Assembly (NCBI GenBank): GCA_900049755.1
Contig: LT160592.1
Location: forward strand, 533,836-597,835
Origin: Corynebacterium provencense
Lineage (GTDB): Bacteria > Actinomycetota > Actinomycetes > Mycobacteriales > Mycobacteriaceae
DNA: 64,000 nt
Direction: 5' to 3'
Shown: piece by piece, positions 1 to 9,849 of the stretch
Numbering within the stretch: position 1 is the first letter of the stretch
How the letters are laid out: every line of letters starts with the position of its first letter
Notes under the pieces: generated by a model
Told to the model about the DNA's origin: nothing
What the model saw: only the letters and a program-made list of their open reading frames with translations
The model's database searches: none
Made by a program: the position numbers and the translations under genes

Positions 1-33
1 CCGGTCCAGCCGGTCGTGCAGGCTGTCACGCAT
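1..33 (-). CDS. Start of a truncated downstream gene, possibly a potassium channel
   Basis: Only the first 11 codons are in the window (MRDSLHDRLDR...). The ATG at 33 overlaps the adnB stop by 8 nt. A GGAGG sequence lies about 8 nt upstream; a second in-frame ATG at 39 is closer to it and is a worse fit. In C. glutamicum and M. tuberculosis the gene after this helicase pair encodes a TrkA-type potassium channel (CglK/Rv3200c). The identity is inferred from gene order only; the residues seen are too few to confirm it. Confidence 0.35.
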   Translation of the reverse strand, partial: MRDSLHDRLDR

Positions 34-3000
34 CCTCATGCCCTCCGTCCGGTCCGGCCAGCCATCGTGCCAGATCTTCTGCAGTCGGCAGTGTACCCGG
101 TTCCCAGGTCTCGTTCGGAAGGACGTAGTGGAACGCCGCCCTGACATCGGCCGGGTCGACGTGACGGCCGTAGCGGACGCTGAGCAGTTTCGCCCAGGCG
201 AGCCGGTACACGGCAAGCTGCAGTGAGGCGTCCCGGAGATCTCTGCCGGCCGGCTTACGACCGGTCTTCCAGTCCACCACTGTCCAGCCTGTCAGAGGGT
301 CGTCACCGTCGTGGAAGACCGCGTCGATACGGCCTTCGAAGAGGTGGCCGGCGAGGGTGACGGAGTAGGAACCCTCCACGGTCACCGGGGTTCGGGCCGC
401 CCAGATGCTGTCGAGGAACTTCTCCCTCAGCGTCGTCAGTACCGGGTCTGTCAGTGTGGCGTCCGCCGCACCCGGCAGTTCGTCCTCGTCGAACAGTCCG
501 GCCCCGCCGTAGTAGTTCTCCACCCAGTTGTGGAATGCGGTTCCACGCTTGGTGTACGGCCGTGGTTCAAGCGGGACCGGGCGACGACGACGCCGGGCGA
601 ACTCCCCGGGGTCGCGGGCCAGGGCCACCGCCTCAGTGGCGGTCAGCCTCGCCCCGAGCGGCACCACCACTTCAGGGACTGTGGTCGCCCGGTACTCCTG
701 GACGAGTGCTGTGGTCTCCCTGGCCCACTGAGCCGCCTGCAGGTCAGTGTCCCGGAGGACGCCGGTGGCGGGGTCCCCGGCCCCGTCACCACCTCCGGCA
801 CCGGCTCCGCGTGCGTCACTGTCGCCTCTTCCCGGGAGGAGGGACAGCGCGTCGCGGACCATGGCTGCGCCGTCGGCCACCCCGGGCAGCCTTTCGGTGA
901 GGGTGGGGCGCGGCCACGGTGTCGGAAGGTGCTCCGGCATGCTCCGCGTGTAGGCCTCGACCAGGTCGTTGCGGGCCGCAGGTTCCGCCGGAACCATCAC
1001 GGCGTCCTCACGACGGCGCAGGGCGCCGTCCTCCTCCGCCTTCGCAAGCCTCTTCAGCTCGGTCTTCGAGTACACCATCCCCAGCTGCGACCAGGTGACG
1101 ATGCACTGTGGTGCGGTGGCCGCCAGGCGGTCACGGATGAGGGTGAGGGCCACCGACGGGTCCACCGGTTTCTTCGCGTCATTGTTGAAGGCTGCGCCGG
1201 AGACCAGCAGACACTTCTGGGCCCGGGTCACCGCCACGTAGAAGAGGCGGTCGTCCTCCCTTGCGGCATGTGTCCCGAGAGCTGTCCTGAACCTGTCCTC
1301 GGCTTCTACCACACCTCTGCGGTCGACCACGTCGGACAGGTCCAGGACCGGCATCCCTGTCAGGTCGTCCGGGTCATCGGTGGCGTCACCTCGCAGCCCG
1401 GACGGCAGGATTTCGGCGTTGCGGGTCCACAGGTGGACAGTCGGTCTCTTCACCGCGTCCGCGTAGGTGGCTCTGGTGGCGTGGGGGACAGCCACGATGT
1501 CCCATTCAAGTCCTTTCGCTTTGTGGACGGTGAGGAGTTGTACGCAGTCGCTGCGCTTCTCCACTTCACCGGCCTCAAGTCCTTTCTCCCTCTCCTCCGC
1601 CGACCGGAGGTAGTCGACCAGGGCACCCGGGGACGCCGCGCTGAGCTCAGAGAAGGAACGGACCACCTCGGCGAAGCGGTCGAGGTGACTGGTCCCGATG
1701 GAGCTGCTCCGGTCCCGGTGGTAACGGGTGAGTACCTCGGTCCGGACCCCGGTCATCTGCTCGATGTCCGCGACCAGGTCCGTCAACGGTTTCCCGAGGG
1801 ACTGCAGGCGGAGGAACCGCAGTTCCCTGCCCAGCTCGCCGAGTCGACGTATCCCCTCGGCGGACATGCCGAAGTTCTCGAGGCCGCGGAGGTCCGCGAG
1901 TGCCTCCGCAAGCCCCACAGGGACCCGGGCGGAGTCCCGGTCGATGTCCGCGAGTCTGCGGCGGACACCCGCTGCCGCCGCAGAATCGTCCGGCCGGGCG
2001 GCGACCAGTGCGCTGAGCCCGGTGAGGTCACCGTCACCGGTGGTGGAACCGGTGTCCACGTCTGCCGTCCGGTCGCGACGCGACAGTTGGTCGACCCGAC
2101 GTGCCAGCGCCTGCAGGTCGGCCGCACCGATGTTCCACCGGACCCCGGTGAGAAGCCGGAGCAGTGCGATGTCGTCGGACGGGTCGACGAGCACTCTGAG
2201 GGTGGCGTACACGTCGGCGACCTCGGGCACCTCCAGCAGGCCCGGTCCGGCGGTCATGTCCACCGGCACACCACGTTCTACGAGGAGGTCGTGGATCGGT
2301 CGTGCCTCGGCGTTCTTGCGCAGCAGTACCGCTGCGGAGAACGGTTCCCCGGCATCCCGGTGGTGGTAACGCTCCGCCAGTTGGTCGGCGAGCCACTCCA
2401 GTTCCTCTTCGCGGGTGTCGAACCATGCCGCCGCGACGTCACCGGTCCCGGCGCCGGGCCGGGACTCCAGCGGTGAGACGGTTCGTGCTCCGGCCGGGCC
2501 TGCCGCCGACAGGGACCACCGTGACACGGTGTTGGCCAGGTCCAGGACCCGGGCGGGGTTACGCCACGAGGTGGTCAGTTCCAGTCGCGGTGCCGGTACC
2601 GGCCCTGCCCCCGTCTCCGGGTCCGCGGGTCTGGCCGGGAAGTCCGTCTGGAAGTGTGTGAGGTTCGCCGCCGTCGCTCCCCTGAACCCGTAGATCGACT
2701 GCATGGGGTCTCCGACGGCCGTGACGGTGAGCTCCGGGTCCACCCCGCCTCCGAACAGTCCGCGCAGCAGTATCCGCTGGGCGTGGCCTGTGTCCTGGTA
2801 TTCGTCGAGCATGATGACGCGGAACCGTCGCCGTTGGGCGGCACCGACCTCGGGGTGGGCGGCGACGACCTCGGCGGCGACGGACATCTGCTGCCCGAAG
2901 GTCATCAGGTCACGGTCCGAGAGCCGGGCCCGGTAGTCGGCGACGACGTCGAGGAGTTCCAGCCGGTAGGCCAGGGCGTCACCGACGGACTGCAGGGTGG

Positions 3001-3661
3001 ACTCGACCCCTTTGAGCACTTTGCCGTCACGGTGGGGCAGCCCGTCGATCTCCGCGGCGGTCGCCCGGCACTCCTCGATGACCTCCTCACGGGTCACCAG
3101 GTGATTGTCCATGCCGTCGTTGAGCTCCAGCATGTCGTCGATGATGGTGGGGACGGAACGGTGCGTGGTGAAGCCGGTCGGACGTTCCATGACGACGTCC
3201 CGGGCGATCATCCACCGTTCGGTGTCCGAGATGATCCTGCCTCCCGGTTCGGTGGGCAGCAGCAGTCCGTACTCCCGGACGATGTCACCGGCGTAGGAGT
3301 CGTAGGTGGACACGGTCGGAGTGACGGTCTGCAGTGCGCGGCGCCGCGGGTCGTCGACGTCGAGCGCGTCCGCGAGTCCTGATGACGCCAGGGACTGCAG
3401 TCTGGAGCGGATCCGGACCCCGAGTTCCCGGGCGGCCTTGCGGGTGAAGGTCAGGCCGAGCACCTGTTCCGGCAGTACCAGCCCGTTGGCCACGAGCCAG
3501 ACGACCCTGGCCGCCATGGTCTCGGTCTTGCCCGCGCCGGCTCCTGCGACGACGAGCACGGGCCCGGCGGGGGCACCGATGACGGCGGCCTGCTGGTCCG
3601 TGGGCGGGAACTCCTGCCGCAGCCACCGTTGTGACAGTTCGAGGGGATCGATGGTGTCCAT
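26..3661 (-). CDS. adnB: AdnB-like ATP-dependent DNA helicase-nuclease subunit
   Basis: 1211 aa. It has a UvrD/Rep-type SF1 motor with Walker A AGAGAGKT at about residues 39-46 and Walker B LDEYQD at 285-290. A conserved motif FYVAVTRAQK lies in the second half. A RecB-family nuclease domain at the C terminus carries DWKTGR at about 1130-1135. AdnAB is the mycobacterial end-resecting motor-nuclease for double-strand break repair; AdnB is its strong motor. The ATG at 3661 follows the adnA stop by 1 nt, so the two are translationally coupled. Length and domain order fit the family. Function is inferred from the family. Confidence 0.9.
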   Translation of the reverse strand: MDTIDPLELSQRWLRQEFPPTDQQAAVIGAPAGPVLVVAGAGAGKTETMAARVVWLVANGLVLPEQVLGLTFTRKAARELGVRIRSRLQSLASSGLADALDVDDPRRRALQTVTPTVSTYDSYAGDIVREYGLLLPTEPGGRIISDTERWMIARDVVMERPTGFTTHRSVPTIIDDMLELNDGMDNHLVTREEVIEECRATAAEIDGLPHRDGKVLKGVESTLQSVGDALAYRLELLDVVADYRARLSDRDLMTFGQQMSVAAEVVAAHPEVGAAQRRRFRVIMLDEYQDTGHAQRILLRGLFGGGVDPELTVTAVGDPMQSIYGFRGATAANLTHFQTDFPARPADPETGAGPVPAPRLELTTSWRNPARVLDLANTVSRWSLSAAGPAGARTVSPLESRPGAGTGDVAAAWFDTREEELEWLADQLAERYHHRDAGEPFSAAVLLRKNAEARPIHDLLVERGVPVDMTAGPGLLEVPEVADVYATLRVLVDPSDDIALLRLLTGVRWNIGAADLQALARRVDQLSRRDRTADVDTGSTTGDGDLTGLSALVAARPDDSAAAAGVRRRLADIDRDSARVPVGLAEALADLRGLENFGMSAEGIRRLGELGRELRFLRLQSLGKPLTDLVADIEQMTGVRTEVLTRYHRDRSSSIGTSHLDRFAEVVRSFSELSAASPGALVDYLRSAEEREKGLEAGEVEKRSDCVQLLTVHKAKGLEWDIVAVPHATRATYADAVKRPTVHLWTRNAEILPSGLRGDATDDPDDLTGMPVLDLSDVVDRRGVVEAEDRFRTALGTHAAREDDRLFYVAVTRAQKCLLVSGAAFNNDAKKPVDPSVALTLIRDRLAATAPQCIVTWSQLGMVYSKTELKRLAKAEEDGALRRREDAVMVPAEPAARNDLVEAYTRSMPEHLPTPWPRPTLTERLPGVADGAAMVRDALSLLPGRGDSDARGAGAGGGDGAGDPATGVLRDTDLQAAQWARETTALVQEYRATTVPEVVVPLGARLTATEAVALARDPGEFARRRRRPVPLEPRPYTKRGTAFHNWVENYYGGAGLFDEDELPGAADATLTDPVLTTLREKFLDSIWAARTPVTVEGSYSVTLAGHLFEGRIDAVFHDGDDPLTGWTVVDWKTGRKPAGRDLRDASLQLAVYRLAWAKLLSVRYGRHVDPADVRAAFHYVLPNETWEPGTLPTAEDLARWLAGPDGGHEDA

Positions 3662-3662
3662 G

Positions 3663-6600
3663 TCAGACCACCTGCTCCCCGGCCCGGCAGGCAGGGCAGA
3701 GGCAGGCGTACTCCGTACCCGCGCAACTGTCCGTGGCCCGGAATCCCGGTCCTGCGATTCTCGCCGCCGTGGCCAGGGCGGTCCTGCGAAACGCCTCGAG
3801 GTCGTCGGCGCTGAGAATCCCCTGACCCAGGGTCTTCACTGACGCCGTCTCCACGCGCGGGTAGACGAGCATCGCACCGTCGGTGCGGCGGCCGTCCTCC
3901 ATGTCCACGAGGAGCTGGTAGGACGCCAGCTGTGCACTGTCTTCGGCCTGCTGCGCAGTTTTCGCCGTCTTCCCTGTCTTGAAGTCCACCACGGTGGTCG
4001 CCCCGTCGGCTGCTGTCTCCAGTCTGTCTGCCCGGCCCGTCAGGATCACCGGCAGGCCTTCCGGAGTGTGACCTATCATCTGCTCCAGCTTCTTCTCCAC
4101 TTCCACTGTCCGTCCGTTTCCTTCCCGCTCGAGAAGCCACCGGTGCAGCCGTTCGACACCATCGAGGCAGCTCTCCACGAGTGGTCCTGCGGTCCATGCG
4201 GGACCGTCGATGATCCATGGGACGACCTGGCTGACGAAGTCCCGGGCCTCCTGTTCTGTCAGCCCCCGTGCGAAACCTTCGGCGAGGGCGTGGATGAGGG
4301 TGCCCACTTTCATCGCCTGGGTGGCGGGGACCCTCCTCAGGCTGTCGAAGAAGGTCGCCAGGTCGCAGCCTGTCGACGTCGGGGAGGTCGTCTGCCCCGC
4401 AGATCCTGTGGACCCGTCGACGGCGCTGCCCCGGGTGACGCCCAGGCTCTCCAGGGTCGTGGGACTGATCCTCAGGGTCGGTCCGGCATCGCCCCTGCGG
4501 TGGGCGACCGCCGGCCCGGTCGACGAGGGTTCCGCTGTCCCCCACCACTCACCGGGTGCCGCCCCGTAGACGCCGGCGTCGGCCAGGACAGCGAGATTGC
4601 GTGCCGCGGCACGGCGTTCCTCCGGGTCCCTGGAGGGGTCACACACGGCGTCCCGCAGCTCGGCGACGAGGGGTTCCATCGCCAGCACCCGGGGGAGGGT
4701 GCCGGACACGGCTTCAGCGGGATGGGGTTGCGGCTGACAGGGGTCGTCGGCGTCCTCCACTTCCCCGACGCCGGGGGTCGCGACCTGCATGTGGTTTCTG
4801 ACTTCGTCGAGGAAGCGGGAGGGAACGGAGGCATCGTCGCCGGTCGACTCCACCGCGGTGACGAGGGTCCTCCGCGTCGCCCGGGACACGGCGAGAAGGA
4901 AGAGCCGGCGCTCCTCCGCCAGGGCGGGCGCGGCCCGGGACACCAGGGTCCCCGGCTCAATTCCCCGGTCAACCAGGTCGACGAGTTCCTGCTGTCCGAA
5001 CAGTCCTCCTACGGTGGGGCCGGCCGGCCAGGTGTCTTCCTGGACGCCGCTGACCACGACCACCTCCCATTCCCTTCCTGCGGCGGCGTGGGCGGGGAGG
5101 ATCTCCACGGCGTCCGGACGGACTCCGCGACGGTCACGGGTGCCGGTGGGGAGCTCCTGTGCCCGGACGCCGTCAAGGAAGGTCTCCAGGCTCACCGCAG
5201 GTGTCCGTTCGACAAGGTCTCCGGCCAGGTCGAACAGGCTCATCACGGCGTCCAGGTCCCGGTCCGCCTGGGATCCGAGCGTGCCCCCGCGCAACGCCCT
5301 GGTCTGCAGACGCGTGGACAGTCCGGTGGCCTGCCACACCGCCCAGAGCACCGCCTCGACCGACCCGCCGGCATCGACAGCCTCCCTCCCGGCCGTGATG
5401 ACCCCGGTGACACGGTCGAGCAGGTCCCTTTCCCGCGGGCCCAGGACACGGGACCACGTCTCACGCTGACTGTCGGTGGCACGCCCCGTGACCAGCAGTG
5501 CGACGGCTTCCATCGCCCCGGTGCCGCTGCCTGCGACGATCGGTGCCACCGCCCTCTCCAGCCGGCGGAGCATCACCGGGTCTGCTCCCCCGACCGGGCT
5601 CTCCACCAGCTGTCGGAGTTCCGCCACCGTAAGGGGACGAGTCAGCGCCTCTACGGCGAGGAGCAGGGACGCCACGAGAGGCTGTTCGGCGAGCACCACA
5701 CTGGTGGGGTCGACCTTCACCGGCACGCCGTGGCTGAGCAGGGTACGTCGCAGCGGGGGGATCTGTCCGACAGTACGGACCACCACAGCGATACGGTCCC
5801 AGGCCACCCTGTCGCTCACATGGGCACGGCGGACGGCATCGGCGACGGTGAGGCGTTCCGCAGTGGCCGAGGGCGCCCTGCAGACGGTCAGGTCAGGCAC
5901 CGGCCCTCCCTGCCCGGCATCCCCGTCCCCGTTCTCTGCGGCGCGTACCGGGATCCTGGTTCCGGACGGCGGCAGAAGCCGGGTGAGCCGGTTGACCGCG
6001 GTGACAGCCGACGGGCCGAGTCGCCGGGACCGTGACAGGACCACCCGGTGGTCCGGATCGGCGGCGATCCCGGTGAGATACTCCTCGTCAGCGCCCCGGA
6101 AGTGGAAGACGCACTGGTCGGCGTCACCGGCGACGAGGGTACGGGCGCCGGGGACGGTGAGCATGTCGAGCAGCCTGGCGGACGCCGGGTCAAGGTTGTG
6201 TGCGTCATCGACGAGCAGGAGACGGATCCTGGAACGCTGCTTCTCCAGCACGGACCGGCCTTCCGCGGAACCGTCGAACTCCGCGAGGACACGGTGCAGC
6301 AGTTCCGAGGCGTTGAGTGCCCGGGCCCCCGACAGCCTGCCCACCTGACGGCTCTCCCTCAGGAAGTCTCCTGCCGCCACCCACATGTCCATGTCGTGGC
6401 GCCGGCCCAGTTCTGACAGCTCGTCGGGCCCTATACCGCGCTCTTCCGCACGCAGCAGCAGGTCACGCAGCTGCCTTGCGAATCCGACCAGGCCGAGTGC
6501 CGGACGCATGCGTTCCGGCCAGGACCCGCTGCCGTCCTCGGCGTTGCCGCGGAGCAGGGCCCGCACCATCAGGTCATGGTCGGCGCCCGTCATCAACCTG

Positions 6601-7097
6601 GGGAGAGGATCCCCACGGCGGGCGGCGACCGAGCGGAGCAGCGCGAAAGCCCAGGAGTGCACTGAGCGGACCGGGGTGCCGGTGGCCGCGTACCCGGGAT
6701 CGTCCCGCAGCATCTCGGTGAGTCTGGCGCGCAGATCGGTCGCCGATTCCTTCGACGGGGTCACCACCATGACCGATTCCGGGTCCCCTCCACCACGCAG
6801 GTAGTTCACCAGGGTGTCGAGCAGCAGTGACGTCTTGCCGGTCCCCGGTCCTCCGAGGACCGCGTACGCCCGGTCGCGGTCCACCCTGTCGTCGTCGACG
6901 ACCAGTGCCCCCGCCAGCCCGTTCCACACCCGGGTACCGGAAGTCACCGCCCCGTCCGGGCCGCCGGGGTCGAGCCTGACCCGCACGCTGTCGGCTGACC
7001 CGATTCTCCTGCGCAGGCTGGCGTCCGCCATCGCGGCTGCCCGGTCGGAGTTCAGTCCGTCACCTGACGGAAGGGCGTCACTCGGACGACCCGGCAT
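3663..7097 (-). CDS. adnA: AdnA-like helicase-nuclease subunit
   Basis: 1144 aa from the chosen ATG at 7097. That start overlaps the upstream gene by 20 nt and is preceded by GGAAGGG at good spacing; a longer frame to 7358 exists but lies wholly inside the upstream gene's low-complexity tail. Walker A GGPGTGKT is at about 82-89. The Walker B position reads VDDAHN, not the DExQ of active UvrD motors, which agrees with AdnA being the weaker motor. A RecB-like nuclease motif DFKTGK is at about 1038. Four cysteines, one before the nuclease core (GCDLATFF) and three near the C terminus (1132, 1134, 1137; another at 1125), resemble the Fe-S staple of AddB-like nucleases. It is the partner of adnB. 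Confidence 0.9.
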   Translation of the reverse strand: MPGRPSDALPSGDGLNSDRAAAMADASLRRRIGSADSVRVRLDPGGPDGAVTSGTRVWNGLAGALVVDDDRVDRDRAYAVLGGPGTGKTSLLLDTLVNYLRGGGDPESVMVVTPSKESATDLRARLTEMLRDDPGYAATGTPVRSVHSWAFALLRSVAARRGDPLPRLMTGADHDLMVRALLRGNAEDGSGSWPERMRPALGLVGFARQLRDLLLRAEERGIGPDELSELGRRHDMDMWVAAGDFLRESRQVGRLSGARALNASELLHRVLAEFDGSAEGRSVLEKQRSRIRLLLVDDAHNLDPASARLLDMLTVPGARTLVAGDADQCVFHFRGADEEYLTGIAADPDHRVVLSRSRRLGPSAVTAVNRLTRLLPPSGTRIPVRAAENGDGDAGQGGPVPDLTVCRAPSATAERLTVADAVRRAHVSDRVAWDRIAVVVRTVGQIPPLRRTLLSHGVPVKVDPTSVVLAEQPLVASLLLAVEALTRPLTVAELRQLVESPVGGADPVMLRRLERAVAPIVAGSGTGAMEAVALLVTGRATDSQRETWSRVLGPRERDLLDRVTGVITAGREAVDAGGSVEAVLWAVWQATGLSTRLQTRALRGGTLGSQADRDLDAVMSLFDLAGDLVERTPAVSLETFLDGVRAQELPTGTRDRRGVRPDAVEILPAHAAAGREWEVVVVSGVQEDTWPAGPTVGGLFGQQELVDLVDRGIEPGTLVSRAAPALAEERRLFLLAVSRATRRTLVTAVESTGDDASVPSRFLDEVRNHMQVATPGVGEVEDADDPCQPQPHPAEAVSGTLPRVLAMEPLVAELRDAVCDPSRDPEERRAAARNLAVLADAGVYGAAPGEWWGTAEPSSTGPAVAHRRGDAGPTLRISPTTLESLGVTRGSAVDGSTGSAGQTTSPTSTGCDLATFFDSLRRVPATQAMKVGTLIHALAEGFARGLTEQEARDFVSQVVPWIIDGPAWTAGPLVESCLDGVERLHRWLLEREGNGRTVEVEKKLEQMIGHTPEGLPVILTGRADRLETAADGATTVVDFKTGKTAKTAQQAEDSAQLASYQLLVDMEDGRRTDGAMLVYPRVETASVKTLGQGILSADDLEAFRRTALATAARIAGPGFRATDSCAGTEYACLCPACRAGEQVV

Positions 7098-8289
7098 CCG
7101 GGTATCCCTTCCAGTCGATGTTTCCCGCGCGTCTGTCACTGTCTGCCCCTGTCTGCTGTCCGGTGTGCGTGTCTTCCGAACCGCCCTGTCCGTCCGTACC
7201 AGCCGTGCCTGCCGTGCCTGCCGTGATTCCTGTGTCCGACGGGTCGTCCGGGTGTTCCCCGGCACCGGTGACACCGGTGACACCGGTGACACCGGTGGCG
7301 GCGGGACCGGCTGCACCGTCGTCCGTATCTTCGCTGCCGGCATCCATACTGCCCTCACGACCGGACCGGCCGGTCACCCGCACCGCCACAATATCGCTCA
7401 CACGTTCGAGTCCGGGCCAGGCCTCCGGCCGGCTGTCCGGAAGCACCGCGTGGACAAACAGACGGTAAATCACCGCCCGGAGCAGCAGCTGATTGAAATC
7501 CGGCAGGTGGCTCCACCTGTCGAACAGCTCATCCTCGGCATTGGCCCAGGCCACGGCGTCCACCACCAGAAGGGCCACGGACCATGCCGCCGGACGCCAC
7601 ACGGGAACCAGGTCCACCACCGCCGGATCCGCATAGCCGTCGAAGACGGTGCATCCCAGCACATCCCCGTGGACGAGCTGGTCGGCGGAACTCACGTCCG
7701 CGCGCAGGGGAAGCAGGCCGGCCGCTTTCTCCATCGCCGCGGCGACATCGTCGCGTGGCACCGCCTCCGGATCCATGACCGGAGCGAGCAGCCCGGCGGG
7801 ATCGTCGGACCAGGCCGCCTCATCCGCGACGGCGAAAAGGTCACCGTCGACGAGCTCCTCCCCCCGCTCCGGGGTGACCCTGTCAGGGCCGAGGAAGGGC
7901 GGCCGCTGCTCCCCCGACAGGGCCGCGTTGAGGCTCAGAGCTGCCGCAGCCACCTCGTCGAACCGGGGGGCGCGGTGTCCGGAGACGAAAGAGCGGGCGG
8001 TCCAGCCCCCCACCGAATAGCGTCCGTCCGTTGACCTCAGCGGGCGGGGCACACTGACCCCGGCCGGCCGGATCCTGTCCATGACCTGTGCGACCCAGGT
8101 CGCCCGTGCGGGGTCGGACACCGGGGTGAGGACGACGTGGTCGCACCTCCAACCGTCCCCCCAGGCGTCGCCGAGCCGGACGGGAGTCGAATACCCCACC
8201 TGAAAGGCACCCCGGACTCCCTCCGTCGGCGCACCTGCCGGGGTGCGGTCACCACCGCGGGTGCCGCTGTCGCGGGTCGTGTCAGCCAT
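7078..8289 (-). CDS. TIGR02569 family actinobacterial protein
   Basis: 403 aa, start ATG at 8289. A TAGAGT hexamer ends 7 nt upstream, suggesting a leaderless start; the longer frame to 8379 reads into the neighbouring gene. The first 300 residues match my memory of the TIGR02569 family (Rv3205c-like), whose function is unknown. The last 100 residues are low-complexity Gly/Thr/Asp/Ala, with tandem TGV and AGT tripeptides made by 9-bp repeats near 7190-7310. It sits directly upstream of adnA with a 20-nt overlap, as in the mycobacterial neighbourhood. A role with AdnAB is possible but not shown. Confidence 0.75.
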   Translation of the reverse strand: MADTTRDSGTRGGDRTPAGAPTEGVRGAFQVGYSTPVRLGDAWGDGWRCDHVVLTPVSDPARATWVAQVMDRIRPAGVSVPRPLRSTDGRYSVGGWTARSFVSGHRAPRFDEVAAAALSLNAALSGEQRPPFLGPDRVTPERGEELVDGDLFAVADEAAWSDDPAGLLAPVMDPEAVPRDDVAAAMEKAAGLLPLRADVSSADQLVHGDVLGCTVFDGYADPAVVDLVPVWRPAAWSVALLVVDAVAWANAEDELFDRWSHLPDFNQLLLRAVIYRLFVHAVLPDSRPEAWPGLERVSDIVAVRVTGRSGREGSMDAGSEDTDDGAAGPAATGVTGVTGVTGAGEHPDDPSDTGITAGTAGTAGTDGQGGSEDTHTGQQTGADSDRRAGNIDWKGYPDAGSSE

Positions 8290-8296
8290 GCGGACC

Positions 8297-8302
8297 ACTC
8301 TA
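8297..8302 (-). promoter_or_regulatory. Leaderless -10 for the TIGR02569 gene
   Basis: TAGAGT on the minus strand, 7 nt before the ATG at 8289. Its TAG is also the stop codon of the DUF3152 gene. Confidence 0.5.
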
Positions 8303-9451
8303 GTGGGAGGAGGCGGTGCCGCCGTCGGGACGGGGCCACGGGTTGGCCCGGCACACCGCGTCAATGTCGCCGGCGTCATCGGTGTACTCCGATCCGGCGT
8401 CGAGTTCCGCCAGGTCGCGGTTCGCCAGACTCAGAGTCTGCTGCATCATCACCGGGGCCAGGTCACCGTCGGCGGGGCACGGCCGGTGCGCCGCATGGCC
8501 GAGTCCGTGACCCACCTCGTGGTTGACGACATACTGCCGGTAGGAACCGACGTCACCCTGGAACGGCAGAGCACCCCGCACCCAGCGCGCGAGATTGATG
8601 ATCACCCTTCCCTCCCCCGCGGCACCGGACATCTCTCCGGAAGCGTCGCCACCGCCGACGAAACAGCTGGTCTCGAGCCTGATCTCTCCGCCGCACAGGG
8701 TTCTGGTCGTCTCGGGGGTGGTCAGGCGGATCCTCAGGTCGGGGGCACCGGCGTCGGAGACGCTCACATGCCGGAAGACGACAGGGTCATCGGTCTCCGC
8801 TGTCCATGACCGTGGGTCTGCGAGGGTGGCGTCGACCATGGAGGCGAAGGCGTCGCCTCCTCCGAAGGAGGAGGTGTCGGTGCCGTCCTCGACCTCCACG
8901 ACATAGGTCACTGTCCGCACACCTGCCCTGCCGGGGTCCCCCGCGACGGCGCCCGGGGTCCCGACACCGTGCCATCTTCCGGCTCCGCTGCGGGTGTAGT
9001 CACCGCCCGGCGGCAGTTCGCCGACCGTGTCCGAGACAGGTGCGCCGGCCAGCATTTTTTCGCTTCTTACATGGGGGTTTCTTATTTTATCGATCAAATG
9101 GGAGACAGGTGCGCCGGCCAGCGGCCCCGCCGATGCCGCGTCCTGGGGCGCGGCGTCCTCACCCGCAGGGGAGGACGCCACGACATCCTGCCGGTCACCG
9201 CTGTCCGGGGAGGAACCACCGGTGAACACGTCGACGAGCACCCCGACAGTGACCAGGACGACGATGAGCGCCCCCACCGCGATCCAGCGTCGGCGACGGT
9301 AGACCGCTGCAGTCGGAGGTCTCCGACCACTCTGTCCCCGTAATTCCCCGTCGCCGGGGCGCGCGGACCCACCGGAGTAGGCGGGACGGCTGTCACGGCT
9401 TCCGGAAGGGTCGGTGACCCTCGTCCGGCCACCTTCGTTCCTGTGCGTCAC
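8300..9451 (-). CDS. DUF3152 membrane-anchored metalloprotease-like protein
   Basis: 383 aa. Residues about 54-76 form one membrane segment after an arginine-rich stretch, so the C-terminal domain should be outside the membrane. HEVGH at 311-315 followed by a third His at 319 gives the HExxHxxxxH metzincin-like zinc site. Paired cysteines flank it. This matches the Rv3207c/DUF3152 family, whose substrate is not known. Residues about 110-139 contain an in-frame insertion with a repeated LAGAPVS segment and AT-rich codons, unlike the rest of the gene. The start codon and upstream region are ordinary. Confidence 0.8.
   Translation of the reverse strand: MTHRNEGGRTRVTDPSGSRDSRPAYSGGSARPGDGELRGQSGRRPPTAAVYRRRRWIAVGALIVVLVTVGVLVDVFTGGSSPDSGDRQDVVASSPAGEDAAPQDAASAGPLAGAPVSHLIDKIRNPHVRSEKMLAGAPVSDTVGELPPGGDYTRSGAGRWHGVGTPGAVAGDPGRAGVRTVTYVVEVEDGTDTSSFGGGDAFASMVDATLADPRSWTAETDDPVVFRHVSVSDAGAPDLRIRLTTPETTRTLCGGEIRLETSCFVGGGDASGEMSGAAGEGRVIINLARWVRGALPFQGDVGSYRQYVVNHEVGHGLGHAAHRPCPADGDLAPVMMQQTLSLANRDLAELDAGSEYTDDAGDIDAVCRANPWPRPDGGTASSH
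9033..9122. repeat. 21-bp direct repeat flanking a 48-bp AT-rich insert
   Basis: Identical 21-mers at 9033-9053 and 9102-9122 flank 48 bp that is strikingly AT-rich in a GC-rich gene. The period of 69 bp keeps the DUF3152 frame open. It could be the footprint of a small insertion or an assembly artefact. Confidence 0.8.
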
Positions 9452-9494
9452 TGTGTGCAGGCGCCCCGCATCCCCTCGTTACTCTCCGTACCTG

Positions 9495-9716
9495 TCAGAT
9501 GAAGCCGACGGCGCGGGCGGTCGAGGCGCCCACCTCGATGAAGGCCACCTGGTCGCGGACGAGGATCACGACCGCGCCCTTGCTGTCCTCGAGGCTGAGG
9601 GTGCCGGAGTCACCGGCGAGGAACTTCCCGACCCTGTCGATCAGCGCCTCCCGGTCCTCCTTCGAGTTGATGACGATGTCCCGCGGGGAGGCGACGAAGC
9701 CGACCTTGATATCCAT
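9495..9716 (-). CDS. DUF3107 family small protein (TB9.4-like)
   Basis: 73 aa beginning MDIKVGFVASPRDI. The start at 9716 gives the family length; the frame extends to 9764 but without family similarity. An AAAGGTG sequence lies upstream. The family (Rv3208A/TB9.4 in M. tuberculosis) is conserved in actinobacteria and is usually next to the RhlE-type helicase and the DUF3152 gene, as here. Its function is unknown. No signal peptide or membrane segment is seen. Confidence 0.85.
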   Translation of the reverse strand: MDIKVGFVASPRDIVINSKEDREALIDRVGKFLAGDSGTLSLEDSKGAVVILVRDQVAFIEVGASTARAVGFI

Positions 9717-9849
9717 GTGGGCAGACCACACCTTTCGACGAAATGGTCCCGCAGTGACGGACACCGACGGGCTCTGGTGAGCGCCGGTGGCCTCCCGGGC
9801 CGACCGGCGCTGTAACGTTGACCATCATAGCGCCAACGACAACTTGAGG

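Noticed and set aside
311..2476. 721-codon open frame on the plus strand opposite adnB
   Set aside because: It is the antisense shadow of a GC-rich gene; it has no recognisable domain, while the minus strand has full helicase motifs.
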